The notes beneath the pieces are model-generated. The model saw only the letters and a program-made list of their open reading frames with translations, was not told the origin of the DNA and did not search any database. The position numbers and the translations under genes were made by a program. 64,000 bases of DNA from Paludisphaera soli (GTDB taxonomy: Bacteria; Planctomycetota; Planctomycetia; Isosphaerales; Isosphaeraceae): NCBI RefSeq assembly GCF_011064595.1, contig NZ_JAALJI010000021.1:1-64000 (forward strand), in the 5' to 3' direction. Shown here one piece after another: positions 16,886 to 25,727 of this stretch (its first letter is position 1; each line of letters begins with the position of its first letter).

Positions 16886-17442
16886 CCGACCCGACCGAGG
16901 CGCCGATCCGCGTGGTGCGGCCGGTCCCCCTGCCGAAGCAGTTCGCGATCGTCGGGTCGATCCACAGCCTGGGGATCGCGCTCTTCGTCGGCTTCCTGAC
17001 GCTGGTGGCGCTGAAGCTCGGGGCCGATTTCGCCAACGGCGGCTCGGGCGACGTCAACCTGCCGTTCGCGCTGGCCTGGTCGGCGACGGCCTTCGGGATC
17101 GCCTTCCTCGGCCTCTGGTCGCTGCACTACGCGAAGCTGATCGTCGCGCGCTCGCGGACCGCCTACCACATCCACGCCGACCGCGTGGAGGTCCGCCGCG
17201 ACGGCTCGCCGCGCCCGACGGACGTCATCCCGCTCGACCGCGGCGTCGCCGTCCAGTCCTGGACCGGCCCCCTCCTGCGGCCGCAGGGGCTCGCGACGCT
17301 GACCCTGGTCGTCGAGGAGCCCTCGGGAACCGGCGGCCGCGTCCGGCACGTCTTCCACCCGCTCCCGAACGTCCCCGACCCCGACTCGGTCGCCGACCTG
17401 ATCCGCTCGCTGATCCACGCCCGCCGCGTCGAGGTCGGCTGA
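16882..17442 (+). CDS. Two-pass membrane protein with PH-like C-terminal domain
   Basis: 186 residues, unknown function. Hydrophobic segments lie at residues about 24-47 ([20 protein letters not shown]) and 66-86 ([20 protein letters not shown]). The C-terminal 90 residues ([20 protein letters not shown], then [16 protein letters not shown]) have the beta pattern of the bacterial PH-like domain seen in small membrane proteins. The start overlaps the acetyltransferase stop by four bases. A perfect 10-base inverted repeat follows directly, ending the transcription unit 14266-17442. Confidence 0.8.
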   Translation: MTDPTEAPIRVVRPVPLPKQFAIVGSIHSLGIALFVGFLTLVALKLGADFANGGSGDVNLPFALAWSATAFGIAFLGLWSLHYAKLIVARSRTAYHIHADRVEVRRDGSPRPTDVIPLDRGVAVQSWTGPLLRPQGLATLTLVVEEPSGTGGRVRHVFHPLPNVPDPDSVADLIRSLIHARRVEVG

Positions 17443-17447
17443 TCTCT

Positions 17448-17477
17448 CCACCCCTCCCGGCAGGTCAGGAGGGGTGG
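17448..17477. terminator. Hairpin between convergent genes, likely bidirectional terminator
   Basis: ccacccctcc (17448-17457) and ggaggggtgg (17468-17477) form a perfect 10-base stem with a 10-base loop. It fills the 48-base gap between two convergent genes. No T-run is present, so termination would depend on the stem or on Rho. Confidence 0.6.
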
Positions 17478-17490
17478 AAGCGTCGACGTC

Positions 17491-18972
17491 TCAGGGCTTG
17501 GCGAGGTTCGACCGGACGGGAGGGCCGGCGATCCCGGTGCGGCTGACGCCGAAGGCGACGAGTCCGTCGGCGGCGGGGAGCGTCAGGGGCGCGGAGGCGG
17601 GGAGGATCCGGGTGGTCCAGGCGTCGCCCTTGCGGAGCTGGACGACCCAGAGGGCGGCGGGCTCGCCGCCGGGGCCTGAGGCCAGGGCCACGTTCCCGCC
17701 GTTGATGGTCATGATCGGGCCGGCGGGGACCTTGTCGCCCAGCCAGGGGAAAGCGGGGATCAGCGAGGGCTCGCGGAACAGGCCCTCGGCGAGGGTGGTG
17801 GCGATGCCCTGGCGGTCTTGCAGAAGGGGCTTCATGCTGAACAGGACGACGCCGTCCTCGCCGGGGGCCTCGCGGATGATCTTGATCTGGTTGAGGATCT
17901 CCTCGGGCGCGTAGCCCTCGCCGGGCTGGCGGCCGATGCGGCTGACGGTGAGGCCGGGCCAGACGTGGCGGGCCTTGGCGTTGATGGAGATCCAGTAGTT
18001 CAGCAGCGGGCGGAAGGGCTGGCCGGGGGCGTCGATCTTCCAGTAGAGCTGGGGGGTCCAGTAGTCGATCCAGCCGGACTGCAGCCAGCTCTCGGTATCG
18101 GCGTAGAGCTTGGCGTACTGGTCGAAGCCGACCACGCCGGCGGGCTTGCCGGGGCGGGGGATGCCGAACGGGCTGATGCCGAACAGGACGTGGGGCTTGG
18201 CCTTCTTGATGCCGTCGTAGAGGTCCCGGATGAGCTGGGTCATGTTCGCGCGGCGCCAGTCGCCGCGGTCGGCGGGGTCGTCGGCCTTGTGGTGACGCTT
18301 CCAGCTTTCGTCGTCGGGGAAGTCGATCTCGGCCTTGGTCTTCGGGTCGGCGACGGGGTAGGGGTAGAAGTAGTCGTCGAAGTGGATGCCGTCGACGTCG
18401 TAGCGGCGGACCACGTCGAGGATCACGCCGAGCGTCTGCGCCCGGGCGTCGGGCTCGCCCGGGTCCATCCACAGGAGGTCGCCGTACGAGCGGACGAGGT
18501 CGGGGCGGGCCTTCGAGACGTGCGACGCGGCGGCCTCGTACTTCCCGCCCGCCTGCTTGGCGCGGAACGGGTTGAACCAGGCGTGGAGCTGCATCCCGCG
18601 GGCGTGGGCCTCGTCGATCCAGAACTGGAGCGGGTCGTAGTAGGGCTCGGGCGCCTTGCCCTGCGTGCCGGTCAGGTAGTACGACCAGGGCTCCAGCTCC
18701 GACGCATAGAGCGCGTCGGCCGCCGGGCGGACCTGGAAGACGACGGCGTTGAAGTTCGACTTCGCGAGCCGGTCGAGGATCGCACGCGCCTCCTGCTGCT
18801 GGACCTCGGTCGACAGGCCGGGCTTGCTGGGCCAGTCGATGTTGGCGACGGTCGCCACCCAGGCCGCTCGGAACTCGCGGGGGATCGGCGGGGGCGTCTT
18901 CGCTCCTTCCTCGGCGGCGGCGGGGGGCGCCGCGGCGAGGAGGCAGCAGGCCAGCAGGGGGGCGATGGACAT
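17491..18972 (-). CDS. Secreted glycoside hydrolase-like protein (GHL10, YngK-type)
   Basis: 493 residues with a signal peptide (MSIAPLLACCLLAAAPPAAA). The motif REFRAAWVATVANIDWPSKP at about residues 30-50 is the start of the glycosyl hydrolase-like 10 family (PF02638), a TIM barrel whose members cleave or remodel cell-wall or polysaccharide material. Family features follow: AVVFQVRPAADALYASELEP, AWFNPFRAKQ, YDVDGIHFDDYFYPYP and the C-terminal GVVLFSMKPL. The start at 18972 gives the signal peptide; frames further upstream are antisense noise. The nitrilase gene lies upstream on the same strand, 71 bases away. Confidence 0.9.
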   Translation of the reverse strand: MSIAPLLACCLLAAAPPAAAEEGAKTPPPIPREFRAAWVATVANIDWPSKPGLSTEVQQQEARAILDRLAKSNFNAVVFQVRPAADALYASELEPWSYYLTGTQGKAPEPYYDPLQFWIDEAHARGMQLHAWFNPFRAKQAGGKYEAAASHVSKARPDLVRSYGDLLWMDPGEPDARAQTLGVILDVVRRYDVDGIHFDDYFYPYPVADPKTKAEIDFPDDESWKRHHKADDPADRGDWRRANMTQLIRDLYDGIKKAKPHVLFGISPFGIPRPGKPAGVVGFDQYAKLYADTESWLQSGWIDYWTPQLYWKIDAPGQPFRPLLNYWISINAKARHVWPGLTVSRIGRQPGEGYAPEEILNQIKIIREAPGEDGVVLFSMKPLLQDRQGIATTLAEGLFREPSLIPAFPWLGDKVPAGPIMTINGGNVALASGPGGEPAALWVVQLRKGDAWTTRILPASAPLTLPAADGLVAFGVSRTGIAGPPVRSNLAKP

Positions 18973-19043
18973 GGAGGGGCTCCTTGATCCGAGGGCTTCG
19001 CGACGGATGAAGGGCCGATTGTAACGCGCCGGGCGTGCGGGAG

Positions 19044-20039
19044 TCAGGCTGGGCCGGGGGGCTTCGGGGGGGGCTCGACCCGCTCTCGGGAGAAGCGCGC
19101 GGCGCGGGGGTCCAGCTCGTGGCCGAGGCGTTCGGTCAGGAGGCCGTACAGCTCGGGGCGTCGGCCTCGGATCCAGCGCCTGCCGGTGCAGAGGGGGAGG
19201 AGGTCGAGGTCCAGGTCGGCGACGACCAGCCGATCCTCGGCCTTCCAGGTCTCGGCGAGGATGCGGCCGTAGGGGTCCAGGATCATGGCGTTGCCGGTGC
19301 GGACCTCGCCGGCGTCCTCGCCCACGCCGTTGCTGAAGAGGATGAAGTAGCCGTTGTCGTGGGCCCGGCTCGGGAGCCAGCGGAGCAGCCATTCGCGTCC
19401 CTTCGGGCCGCGGAACTCGGCCTCGATCGCCTCGGGGTCGGCCTGGCGGCGGTCCCACAGGGCGGGGTCGATCGGGCCCATCGCGTGGGGGCTGCGGGAG
19501 TCGCAGCCGCCGGTCTGGTGGGGGGCGATCAGGACGTCGGCGCCCAGCAAGGCCACGGCGCGGGCGTTCTCGACGAGGTTGTTGTCGTAGCAGATCAGGA
19601 CGCCGGCGCGGACGCCCCAGGGGGTGTCGAAGACGGTGTAGCGGTCGCCGGCGGCGATGTGCTCGCTCTCGAACGCGTGGATCTTGCGGTGGCGGTGGAC
19701 GGCGCCGTCGGGCAGCGCGACGACGTAGGTGTTGAACAGCCGGCCGTCGTCGCCGCGCTCGATCAGCCCCGCGCCGATCGCCAGGCCCGAGGCGAGGGCC
19801 AGGGCGCGGAGCCGTCGCGAGGAGGGGCCGTCGGGGACCGGCTCGGCGAGCGCCTCCAGGCCGTCGCGGTCGAGCTTGGTGGCGTGCCAGTAGCCGGTGA
19901 GGCACATCTCCGGGAAGGCGAGGATCTTCACCCCTCGCGCGCGGGCCTCCTCGACGAAGCGCTCGACGACGGAGAAGTTGTACGGCTTGTCGCCGGCGCG
20001 GTGGTGGAACTGCACCGCGCCGCAGGTCAGGACGGCCAT
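19044..20039 (-). CDS. Carbon-nitrogen hydrolase (nitrilase superfamily amidase)
   Basis: 331 residues. The catalytic triad is visible: Glu44 (AFPEMCLTGYW), Lys119 (HRHRKIHAFE) and Cys150 (GVLICYDNNLVENAR). These enzymes hydrolyse amides or N-carbamoyl compounds, and this pattern resembles the N-carbamoylputrescine amidase and beta-ureidopropionase branch, but the exact substrate cannot be set. No signal peptide, so cytoplasmic. It is on the same strand as the GHL10 hydrolase and the histidine kinase, with gaps of about 70 bases on each side, so co-transcription is possible but not shown. Confidence 0.92.
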   Translation of the reverse strand: MAVLTCGAVQFHHRAGDKPYNFSVVERFVEEARARGVKILAFPEMCLTGYWHATKLDRDGLEALAEPVPDGPSSRRLRALALASGLAIGAGLIERGDDGRLFNTYVVALPDGAVHRHRKIHAFESEHIAAGDRYTVFDTPWGVRAGVLICYDNNLVENARAVALLGADVLIAPHQTGGCDSRSPHAMGPIDPALWDRRQADPEAIEAEFRGPKGREWLLRWLPSRAHDNGYFILFSNGVGEDAGEVRTGNAMILDPYGRILAETWKAEDRLVVADLDLDLLPLCTGRRWIRGRRPELYGLLTERLGHELDPRAARFSRERVEPPPKPPGPA

Positions 20040-20109
20040 GAGGGGCGGGCCTCGGCTGTTGGGGTCTCGGTCGATGGGAGGGCCCGTCGGGCCGCGTCCG
20101 GGTCCGGGG

Positions 20110-21429
20110 TCAATCGGGCGAGATGGATTCCGCCCGGTCGGGGGCGAGGTCGGCGTCGACGTCGGGGGCGGCGCGGCGGGGGAGGAGGAAGGCGAAGACC
20201 GAGCCGCCGCGGCCGTCGGTGGGGCAGAAGGCCTCGACCCGGCCGCCGTGCAGCTCGACGAACGTCTTGACGAGGGAGAGCCCCAGGCCGATGCCGCGCT
20301 TGCCGAACTGGTACTCGCCCGAGGAGTGGTGGAGGGTGTCGAAGCCGGTGAAGAAGGGCTCGAAGAGGAAGCGGTGCTCCTCGGGGTCCAGGCCGGCGCC
20401 CTGGTCGCGGACGGCGATCCGGACGAAGCGGGGGGCCTCGTCGTCCCCCTCGCCCTTGGGGTCGGGCGCGTCGGCGGCCTCGACGGCGATGGTCATGCCG
20501 TCGGGCGTGAACTTGACGGCGTTGGCCAGCAGGTTGATGAGGACGTCGTGGATCTTGTCGCGGTCGCAGGCGACGGCCGCGAGGCCGGCGGGGACGGAGA
20601 CGTCGACCGACTGGCCGCGCTTCTCCAGGTAGGGGGACAGGACGTCGACCGCGCCGCGGATGAGGGGCTCGAGGTCGACGGGCTCGACGCTCAGGGGGCG
20701 GGCGAAGGCCTGGGTGTCGACCAGCTTGAGCATGCGTTCGACGGTCCGGGCGAGGCGGGCGGCGGCGGCGTGGATCCGGTCCACCCAATCGACCTCGACG
20801 GGGGAGGCGGTCGGCCCCTGCGACATCTTCCAGAGGTCGGCCAGGCCCTTGATGACGGTGACCGGTGTGTTCAGCTCGTGGCTGGCGACTTCGAGGAAGG
20901 CGCCCTTGAGGCGGTCGGCCTCGCGGAGCCGGGCGTTGGCGGCCTGCAGCTCGACCATGAGCCGGGCCTTCTCGACGATCAGGTCGTGGCGCTCGACGGC
21001 CTGGCGGATGAGCGCCTGCAGCTCGTCGGGTTCCCAGGGCTTGGCGATGTAGCGGAAGACGTGGCCCTGGTTGATGGCGTCGACGACGGTGCGGAGGTCG
21101 GCGAAGGCGGTGAACAGCAGCCGGGTGGTCTCGGGGCGGACGTCGGCGGCCTCGCGGAGCAGCTCGACGCCGGTCATGCCGGGCATCCGCTGGTCGGTCA
21201 GCACGGCGGCGACGTCGGGCGCCTGGCGGAGGTATTCGAGGGCCTCGGCGCCGCCGCCCCGGGTGACGACCTGGTAGTCGATGCGCAGCAGGTCGTGGAC
21301 CGAGCGCAGGACCTCGGGCTCGTCGTCGACGACGAGGACGACGGGCCTCCGGCGGGGCCGGGGCGGTTCGGCCGTGGCCGTGGCCCCCGGCGCGGCCGCC
21401 AAGTCGTGACGTTCTCGGGTCGTAACCAC
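20110..21429 (-). CDS. Hybrid receiver-histidine kinase
   Basis: 439 residues. Residues 30-150 are a receiver domain with acidic pocket VDDEPE (35-38), phosphoacceptor Asp79 (VLTDQRMPGMTG) and Lys130 (YIAKPWEP). A coiled linker leads to HisKA with His184 (LEVASHELNTPVTVIKG), then a HATPase domain with N-box (DVLINLLANAVKFTPDG), G1 (VRDQGAGLDPEE) and G2 (GKRGIGLGLSLVK). There is no membrane segment or sensor domain, so the input must come through phosphorylation of its own receiver. It is 72 bases downstream of the receiver/ATPase gene and belongs to the same minus-strand cluster. Confidence 0.93.
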   Translation of the reverse strand: MVTTRERHDLAAAPGATATAEPPRPRRRPVVLVVDDEPEVLRSVHDLLRIDYQVVTRGGGAEALEYLRQAPDVAAVLTDQRMPGMTGVELLREAADVRPETTRLLFTAFADLRTVVDAINQGHVFRYIAKPWEPDELQALIRQAVERHDLIVEKARLMVELQAANARLREADRLKGAFLEVASHELNTPVTVIKGLADLWKMSQGPTASPVEVDWVDRIHAAAARLARTVERMLKLVDTQAFARPLSVEPVDLEPLIRGAVDVLSPYLEKRGQSVDVSVPAGLAAVACDRDKIHDVLINLLANAVKFTPDGMTIAVEAADAPDPKGEGDDEAPRFVRIAVRDQGAGLDPEEHRFLFEPFFTGFDTLHHSSGEYQFGKRGIGLGLSLVKTFVELHGGRVEAFCPTDGRGGSVFAFLLPRRAAPDVDADLAPDRAESISPD

Positions 21430-21501
21430 CGACGCAACTCTCCGATCGAGGCCGGGGGACGCGTCGCGGCGCGCCGGTCCGCCCGTTGGTCAATCCGTCG
21501 G

Positions 21502-22368
21502 TCAGGCCTCCGGCGCGGGCGGCGGCGCCGGCGTCGGCTCGGGGCGAGGGTACCGCTTCAGCAGCGTGACCTCGTTGCCCTCTCGATTGTACTTCATGTC
21601 GTCGACCATGCCCTGGCAGATCAGCAGGCCGAAGCCGCCGGCCCGGAGGCCCAGCTTGTCGCGCACGTCGAGGTGCGAGAACGGGTCGTCGGGGGCGGCG
21701 GCGTGGGGCAGGGCGCCGCGGTCGAAGCCGGGGCCTTGGTCGCGGATGACGATCTCCAGGCTGTCGTGGTGGACCCGGTAGGTGATCTTCACGAGCCGGT
21801 CGGAGCAGTGCTGGTTGCCCCACTCGATGGCGTTCTGGGCCATCTCCATCACGGCCTGGCGGATCTGCATCACCTGGTCGTTGGAGAGCGGGGTGGCCCG
21901 GCAGACGTTCATCAGGAAGTCGTTCAGGTCCTTCAGCAGCGTGATCTCGCTGTTGAGCTCGACGTGGATCTCGCCGTGGAGGTCCTGGCGGAGCATGCTC
22001 TCGCGCCAGGCGCGGGCGGCGGCGATGGCGTCGAAGAGCTGGTCGACGCCGTAGGGCTTGGTCAGGTAGGCGTTGGCGCCGACCCGGAAGCCGTGCATGC
22101 GGTGCTGGCGGTCGTCCATGGCGGTGAGCATGACCACCGGCATCAGCATGGTCGCCCGGTCGCCGCGGAGCCGGCGGCAGACGTCGAAGCCGTTGACGTC
22201 GGGGAGCATCAGGTCCAGCAGCACGACGTCGGGCTGATGCCGCCGGGCCAGGACCAGCCCGGTCTCGCCGTCCTCGGCGATGAGGGCGTCGAAGCCGCGC
22301 AGGCCGAGGATCCGCTGCACCAGGCGGGCCTGCTCCGGATGATCTTCCACGATCAACGCCGTCGCCAT
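21502..22368 (-). CDS. Response regulator with RsbW-like ATPase output domain
   Basis: 288 residues from the ATG at 22368. The receiver (1-120) has ED at 8-9, phosphoacceptor Asp52 (LLDLMLPDVNGFD) and Lys104 (YLTKPYG). Residues about 140-275 are a HATPase_c_2 domain of the anti-sigma kinase type: N-box AVMEMAQNAIEWGN (Asn179) and G1 VIRDQGPGFD, with GGFGLLICQGMVDD. Such ATPases phosphorylate STAS-domain partners. An alternative ATG at 22452 overlaps the GTPase stop (ATGA) and adds 28 residues without homology features; coupling may use it. There is no DNA-binding domain. Confidence 0.92.
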   Translation of the reverse strand: MATALIVEDHPEQARLVQRILGLRGFDALIAEDGETGLVLARRHQPDVVLLDLMLPDVNGFDVCRRLRGDRATMLMPVVMLTAMDDRQHRMHGFRVGANAYLTKPYGVDQLFDAIAAARAWRESMLRQDLHGEIHVELNSEITLLKDLNDFLMNVCRATPLSNDQVMQIRQAVMEMAQNAIEWGNQHCSDRLVKITYRVHHDSLEIVIRDQGPGFDRGALPHAAAPDDPFSHLDVRDKLGLRAGGFGLLICQGMVDDMKYNREGNEVTLLKRYPRPEPTPAPPPAPEA

Positions 22369-22448
22369 CTTCGTGGTTCCCGTGGGCCGGCCCGCGGCGC
22401 ATCCGTCTCGATCGACCGTGCCGGGCGCCGAAATTCCGCGTGTCGGGC

Positions 22449-23447
22449 TCATGACGCATGCAGCTCCACGACGTCGCGATCGTGCAGTTCGTGGTCTCGC
22501 TTGACGCTCTGGCCGTCGAAGACGCCCGTCCCCCAGACCTTGGCGGACCGCAGCGACGCCTCGAGGTCGCGGTGGATCTCGCGGGCGAGATCGAGCACGG
22601 TGCTGCCGACGGGGACCGTGAACGGTCGCGACCGATCCGCCGGCCTGCCCGGAACTTTCGTGAAAATGCGAATCAATCCCAACGAATGGTATGCGTCCCG
22701 GGCCAGGGTTTCCAGTCCTTCCCGCGTCTCGGCCGAGACCGGCCGGGGGCGGAACCGGCCCGCGAACCACTCGCGGAGGACCTCCAGGCGGCCCTCGGCC
22801 CCCGGCGCGTCGGCCTTGGCGGCGGCGGCCACCGTCTTGACGTGCCGGACCTCGACGTCCTCGACGTCGCAGGGCAGCTCCTCCACCAGTTCGATCCCCC
22901 GGGCGGCCAGGAGGGCCAGGACGGCCTCGACCTCGTCGGCCGCGTCGTCGCTCGCCAGGTCGAACGTCAGGATCGCGGCGTCGGCCGAGCCGATCAGGCC
23001 GGGCAGCCAGGGCTCCATGAAGTCGTCCGAGACCGGCGGCAGGTCCAGGAGCTGGATCGGCACGTCCTCGACGTCGAGGATCCCCGGCTGGGGCGCGCGG
23101 GTGGTGAAGGGGAAGGGGGCGACCGCCGGGCGGGCGTTGGTCAGGGCGGCCAGCAGCGCGCTCTTGCCGGAGTTGGGCGGGCCCACCAGGACGACGCGGC
23201 CGGCGCCCTCGCGGGGGATCTTGGGGGCCCCGCCGTGCTGCTTCTTCGCGCCGGGGGCCGCGGTCTCCAGCTCTTCCTTCAGCCGGCTCATCTTCTGCTT
23301 GAGGTCGGACTGGAGCTTCTCGGTCCCCTTGTGCTTGGGGAGCATCCGATACAGCTCGCGGAGCTTCTCCAGCCGGTCGCCGGGCTTGGTGAGGCTTCGG
23401 TACTCGTCCTCGACCTTCAAGTATTGGGGCGGAAGGTTGGCCGGCAT
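22449..23447 (-). CDS. TGS-domain GTPase of the OBG/DRG type with degenerate G3 and G4 motifs
   Basis: 332 residues. N-terminal coiled region (20-65) as in DRG-type proteins, then P-loop GPPNSGKSALL (89-99) and the switch I-like FPFTTRAPQPG. The G3 motif is DLPP (135-138), missing the Gly of DxxG. The G4 motif NKxD reads AKAD (210-213), losing the Asn that contacts guanine. The C-terminal TGS domain runs about 265-330 (PFTVPVGSTVLDLAREIH, then HELHDRDVVELH), often linked to (p)ppGpp or ribosome binding. It heads the cluster with the receiver/ATPase and hybrid kinase; the next gene can start inside its stop codon. Confidence 0.88.
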   Translation of the reverse strand: MPANLPPQYLKVEDEYRSLTKPGDRLEKLRELYRMLPKHKGTEKLQSDLKQKMSRLKEELETAAPGAKKQHGGAPKIPREGAGRVVLVGPPNSGKSALLAALTNARPAVAPFPFTTRAPQPGILDVEDVPIQLLDLPPVSDDFMEPWLPGLIGSADAAILTFDLASDDAADEVEAVLALLAARGIELVEELPCDVEDVEVRHVKTVAAAAKADAPGAEGRLEVLREWFAGRFRPRPVSAETREGLETLARDAYHSLGLIRIFTKVPGRPADRSRPFTVPVGSTVLDLAREIHRDLEASLRSAKVWGTGVFDGQSVKRDHELHDRDVVELHAS

Positions 23448-23583
23448 CGTGGCGGAGTCTCCCCGGCTCGTCGGAACGCGGTCCGAACACGACCGTAGCG
23501 ACTCCCGGGGCCCGATGCAAGACGTGGTCCGGCGGCCCCGCGCCGGGCCGCGCGGGGCGGCCGGCGCGGGGCGAGGGCCCGGC

Positions 23584-23955
23584 TCACTCGGCGGCGGCCT
23601 TCTTCTTGGCCAGCACTTCGATCTTCGAGGCCTTGTCGCCCTCGTGGGTGACGCGGACGCGGATCCCCTTGGCGTCGGGGTTGCGCTCCTTGGACTTGGA
23701 GAGCATCTTCTCCATCTTCTTCAGGTCGACCTTCGAGCCGGACTCGTCCTTGGGGGTGATCAGCTCGGCGTCCTCGTCGACGATGAGGACGGTCTCCTTG
23801 TCCGCCTTCTTCTGGAAGACGGTGATCTTCCGGGCCTCCGGGTCGACCTTGGTGATGACGCCGTAGATCTCATCGGCGAAGACCGAGCCCATCACCACCG
23901 CCAACGCCGTCGCCAGGGCGGCCGAAGCCCGGACCCAACCACGATAGCTCGCCAT
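23584..23955 (-). CDS. Small secreted protein, 123 aa
   Basis: Unknown function. A signal peptide (WVRASAALATALAVVMGSVF, cleavage before ADEIYG near residue 27) leads to a small beta-rich domain beginning IYGVITKVDPEARKITVFQK, which has the pattern of a short OB-like or DUF5666-type fold. The rest is rich in Lys, Asp and Glu (LKKMEKMLSKSKERNPDAKG). Likely periplasmic. It stands between the GTPase and a DUF2892 protein on the same strand, with gaps over 100 bases, so it probably has its own promoter. Confidence 0.8.
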   Translation of the reverse strand: MASYRGWVRASAALATALAVVMGSVFADEIYGVITKVDPEARKITVFQKKADKETVLIVDEDAELITPKDESGSKVDLKKMEKMLSKSKERNPDAKGIRVRVTHEGDKASKIEVLAKKKAAAE

Positions 23956-24085
23956 TCTCAGCTCCCATCGGACTTGAAGCTCCCGGGAGGCCTCGCGCCC
24001 GACGCGGGCGGAGGCCCCGAGGATCTCGTCCCTTATAAGAGCGACGGTCCGCCCTCACAAGGACGCTCCTTCTTCCGGCGTGGGC

Positions 24086-24466
24086 TCAGGCGTGCGCGCC
24101 GCGGGCCTGGGAGGGGGCGTCGGCGGTGTCGACGCCCAGGCTTTGATAGGCCTCGCAGTGCCCGGTGACCCCGCGATAGATCAGGCCGCCGCCGAGGACG
24201 GCCAGGCCCAGGCCGGTCAGGCCGCCCCGGGTCGCCCCGAAGAGGGTGAGAAGCCCGCCGCCCATCACCGAGACGACGCGCTCCACGTCGCCCACGTTGA
24301 CGTCCCGATGGCCGCCGAGGAGGGCGGGCAGGCCGCCGCTCATGGAGCAAGCCTCCGGGCTCGCGGCGACGTCACGGCCCTGATCCCGGCTCCGGCCGTG
24401 CCCTTCCTGGCCCCCGCCGTGACCCTGCTGCGTGGACGGATTGCGACTCGTGGTGTTCTGCGGCAT
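24086..24466 (-). CDS. DUF2892-family inner-membrane protein
   Basis: 126 residues. The C-terminal 65 residues match the DUF2892 (YgaP membrane region-like) pattern: NVGDVERVVSVMGGGLLTLF and GLAVLGGGLIYRGVTGHCEA, two short membrane helices ending in the conserved RGxTGHC. The N-terminal 45 residues are Gly, His and Gln rich (STQQGHGGGQEGHGRSRD). Function of the family is not known; in some proteins it accompanies rhodanese domains, which is absent here. Start at 24466 chosen by the ATG before this leader. Confidence 0.85.
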   Translation of the reverse strand: MPQNTTSRNPSTQQGHGGGQEGHGRSRDQGRDVAASPEACSMSGGLPALLGGHRDVNVGDVERVVSVMGGGLLTLFGATRGGLTGLGLAVLGGGLIYRGVTGHCEAYQSLGVDTADAPSQARGAHA

Positions 24467-24679
24467 CGTTCGCGTCCCTTCGTGATCGGGTGTGAGACCC
24501 CGGGCTGCGTTCCCGGGCCGTCGAAAAGACCACGATGCAAATCTCCGGCCGCGGGCGGCCGTCCCCGGGATCGGAACGGCAGTTGCAACTGGCGTCCGAC
24601 GTCGGTGGACTCGGCGGGTCGCGGGAGGCTCTCCGCAAGGAAAACGGTCCGCAAACAGGGGGCGAAAAGGATGGGCGCG

Positions 24680-25150
24680 ATGGAAAGCAAGAAGCCCGGA
24701 GAGGCCGTCCGCAAGGTGGCCATGATGATCCGCGGGATCAAGGTGGCGATGCTCGCCACCGCTTCGCCCGACGGCGGCCTGCACAGCCGGCCGATGGCGA
24801 CGCAGGAGGCCGAGTTCGACGGCACCCTCTGGTTCTTCACCAGAACCTCGTCGGCCAAGGTCGACGAGATCCTCGGCGACGCCGAGGTGAACGTGAGCTA
24901 CGCCTCCCCGGAGGACCACCGCTACGTCTCGCTCTCGGGCCGCGCCTCGATCGTGCGCGAGCCGGAGAAGCTCCGCGAGCTGTGGAGCCCCGCGAACCGG
25001 ATCTGGTTCGCCCGAGGGCTGGACGACCCCGACCTGGCGCTGCTCCGCGTCGACGTCCGCATCGCCCAGTACTGGGACATGCTCGCCGGCGGGATGATCG
25101 TCCTGCCCGGCTTCGAGGCCGAGGCGGTCGCGATGGCCGCCACGGCCTGA
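24680..25150 (+). CDS. Pyridoxamine 5'-phosphate oxidase-family protein (general stress protein 26-like)
   Basis: 156 residues. The split-barrel flavin fold is recognisable from IKVAMLATASPDGGLHSRPM, LWFFTRTSSAKVDEI and VNVSYASPEDHRYVSLSGRA. Proteins of this clade bind FMN or related flavins and are often stress-induced; catalytic activity is rarely known. ATG at 24680 is 9 bases after an aaaagg ribosome-binding site; a second ATG at 24671 is too close to it. Transcribed away from the DUF2892 gene, and convergent with the following gene, whose stop lies 10 bases away. Confidence 0.88.
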   Translation: MESKKPGEAVRKVAMMIRGIKVAMLATASPDGGLHSRPMATQEAEFDGTLWFFTRTSSAKVDEILGDAEVNVSYASPEDHRYVSLSGRASIVREPEKLRELWSPANRIWFARGLDDPDLALLRVDVRIAQYWDMLAGGMIVLPGFEAEAVAMAATA

Positions 25151-25160
25151 GGCCCGTCGA

Positions 25161-25727
25161 TCAGGCTTCCTCGGCCGAGTCGGCCTCGGCGCGGCTCTCG
25201 ATGTAGGTGCGCAGGAAGTTGAGGAAGGTCGGCAGCCCCTCGGCCTCCCAATCCCGCTCGATCGCCTCCTTGAGCCGCTGGTTCTCGGCCTGGAGGGTCC
25301 GGAACGCCTCGGCGTCGTCGGCCACCAGGTCCAGGCCGGCGACCTGGTCGTGGGTGTTGACCGAGAGCATCAGCCCGTCGGCGTTGTTCCAGGGCTGGAA
25401 CTGCAGCTTCATGTGCGGGTAGCGGCCGTTCCCCAGCCGCAGCGCGAAGATCGGCGACTCCGAGCCGGGGGTCTTCCCCGCTCGCTCGAACGGCGGCTTC
25501 GCGAACAGCTCGCGGGGGGGGAGGCCCTCCGCCCAGGTCGTGCGCCGCTTGACGTTCTCCGGGCGGTCGCCCGTGGGGTAGGCGTGCCGCAGATAGATCT
25601 CGACGGCCCGGCGCAGGACGTCGATGCGCATGGCGTCGACGTCGACGGGGCCGGAATCAAGGGGCGCCTCCATGTGCGGAACCTCGGTCGACCGCTGCGG
25701 TCGTGTCGGTGGTGCGTCTGGGTTCAT
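25161..25727 (-). CDS. Conserved hypothetical protein, 188 aa
   Basis: I do not recognise the family. Soluble, without signal peptide. The middle (ESPIFALRLGNGRYPHMKLQ and FQPWNNADGLMLSVNTHDQV) is conserved-looking and beta-rich, and the C-terminal third is a helical stretch (FRTLQAENQRLKEAIERDWE). A start at 25673 (MEAPLDSGPVD) is possible and would remove a Pro-rich leader. It is likely a cytoplasmic protein of planctomycetes only, judged by the lack of any family I know. Confidence 0.78.
   Translation of the reverse strand: MNPDAPPTRPQRSTEVPHMEAPLDSGPVDVDAMRIDVLRRAVEIYLRHAYPTGDRPENVKRRTTWAEGLPPRELFAKPPFERAGKTPGSESPIFALRLGNGRYPHMKLQFQPWNNADGLMLSVNTHDQVAGLDLVADDAEAFRTLQAENQRLKEAIERDWEAEGLPTFLNFLRTYIESRAEADSAEEA

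Noticed and set aside
19897-24168. Open frame of over 1400 codons on the plus strand opposite the signalling cluster
   Set aside because: Low-complexity, motif-free translation opposite a kinase, a response regulator and a GTPase with clear catalytic motifs.
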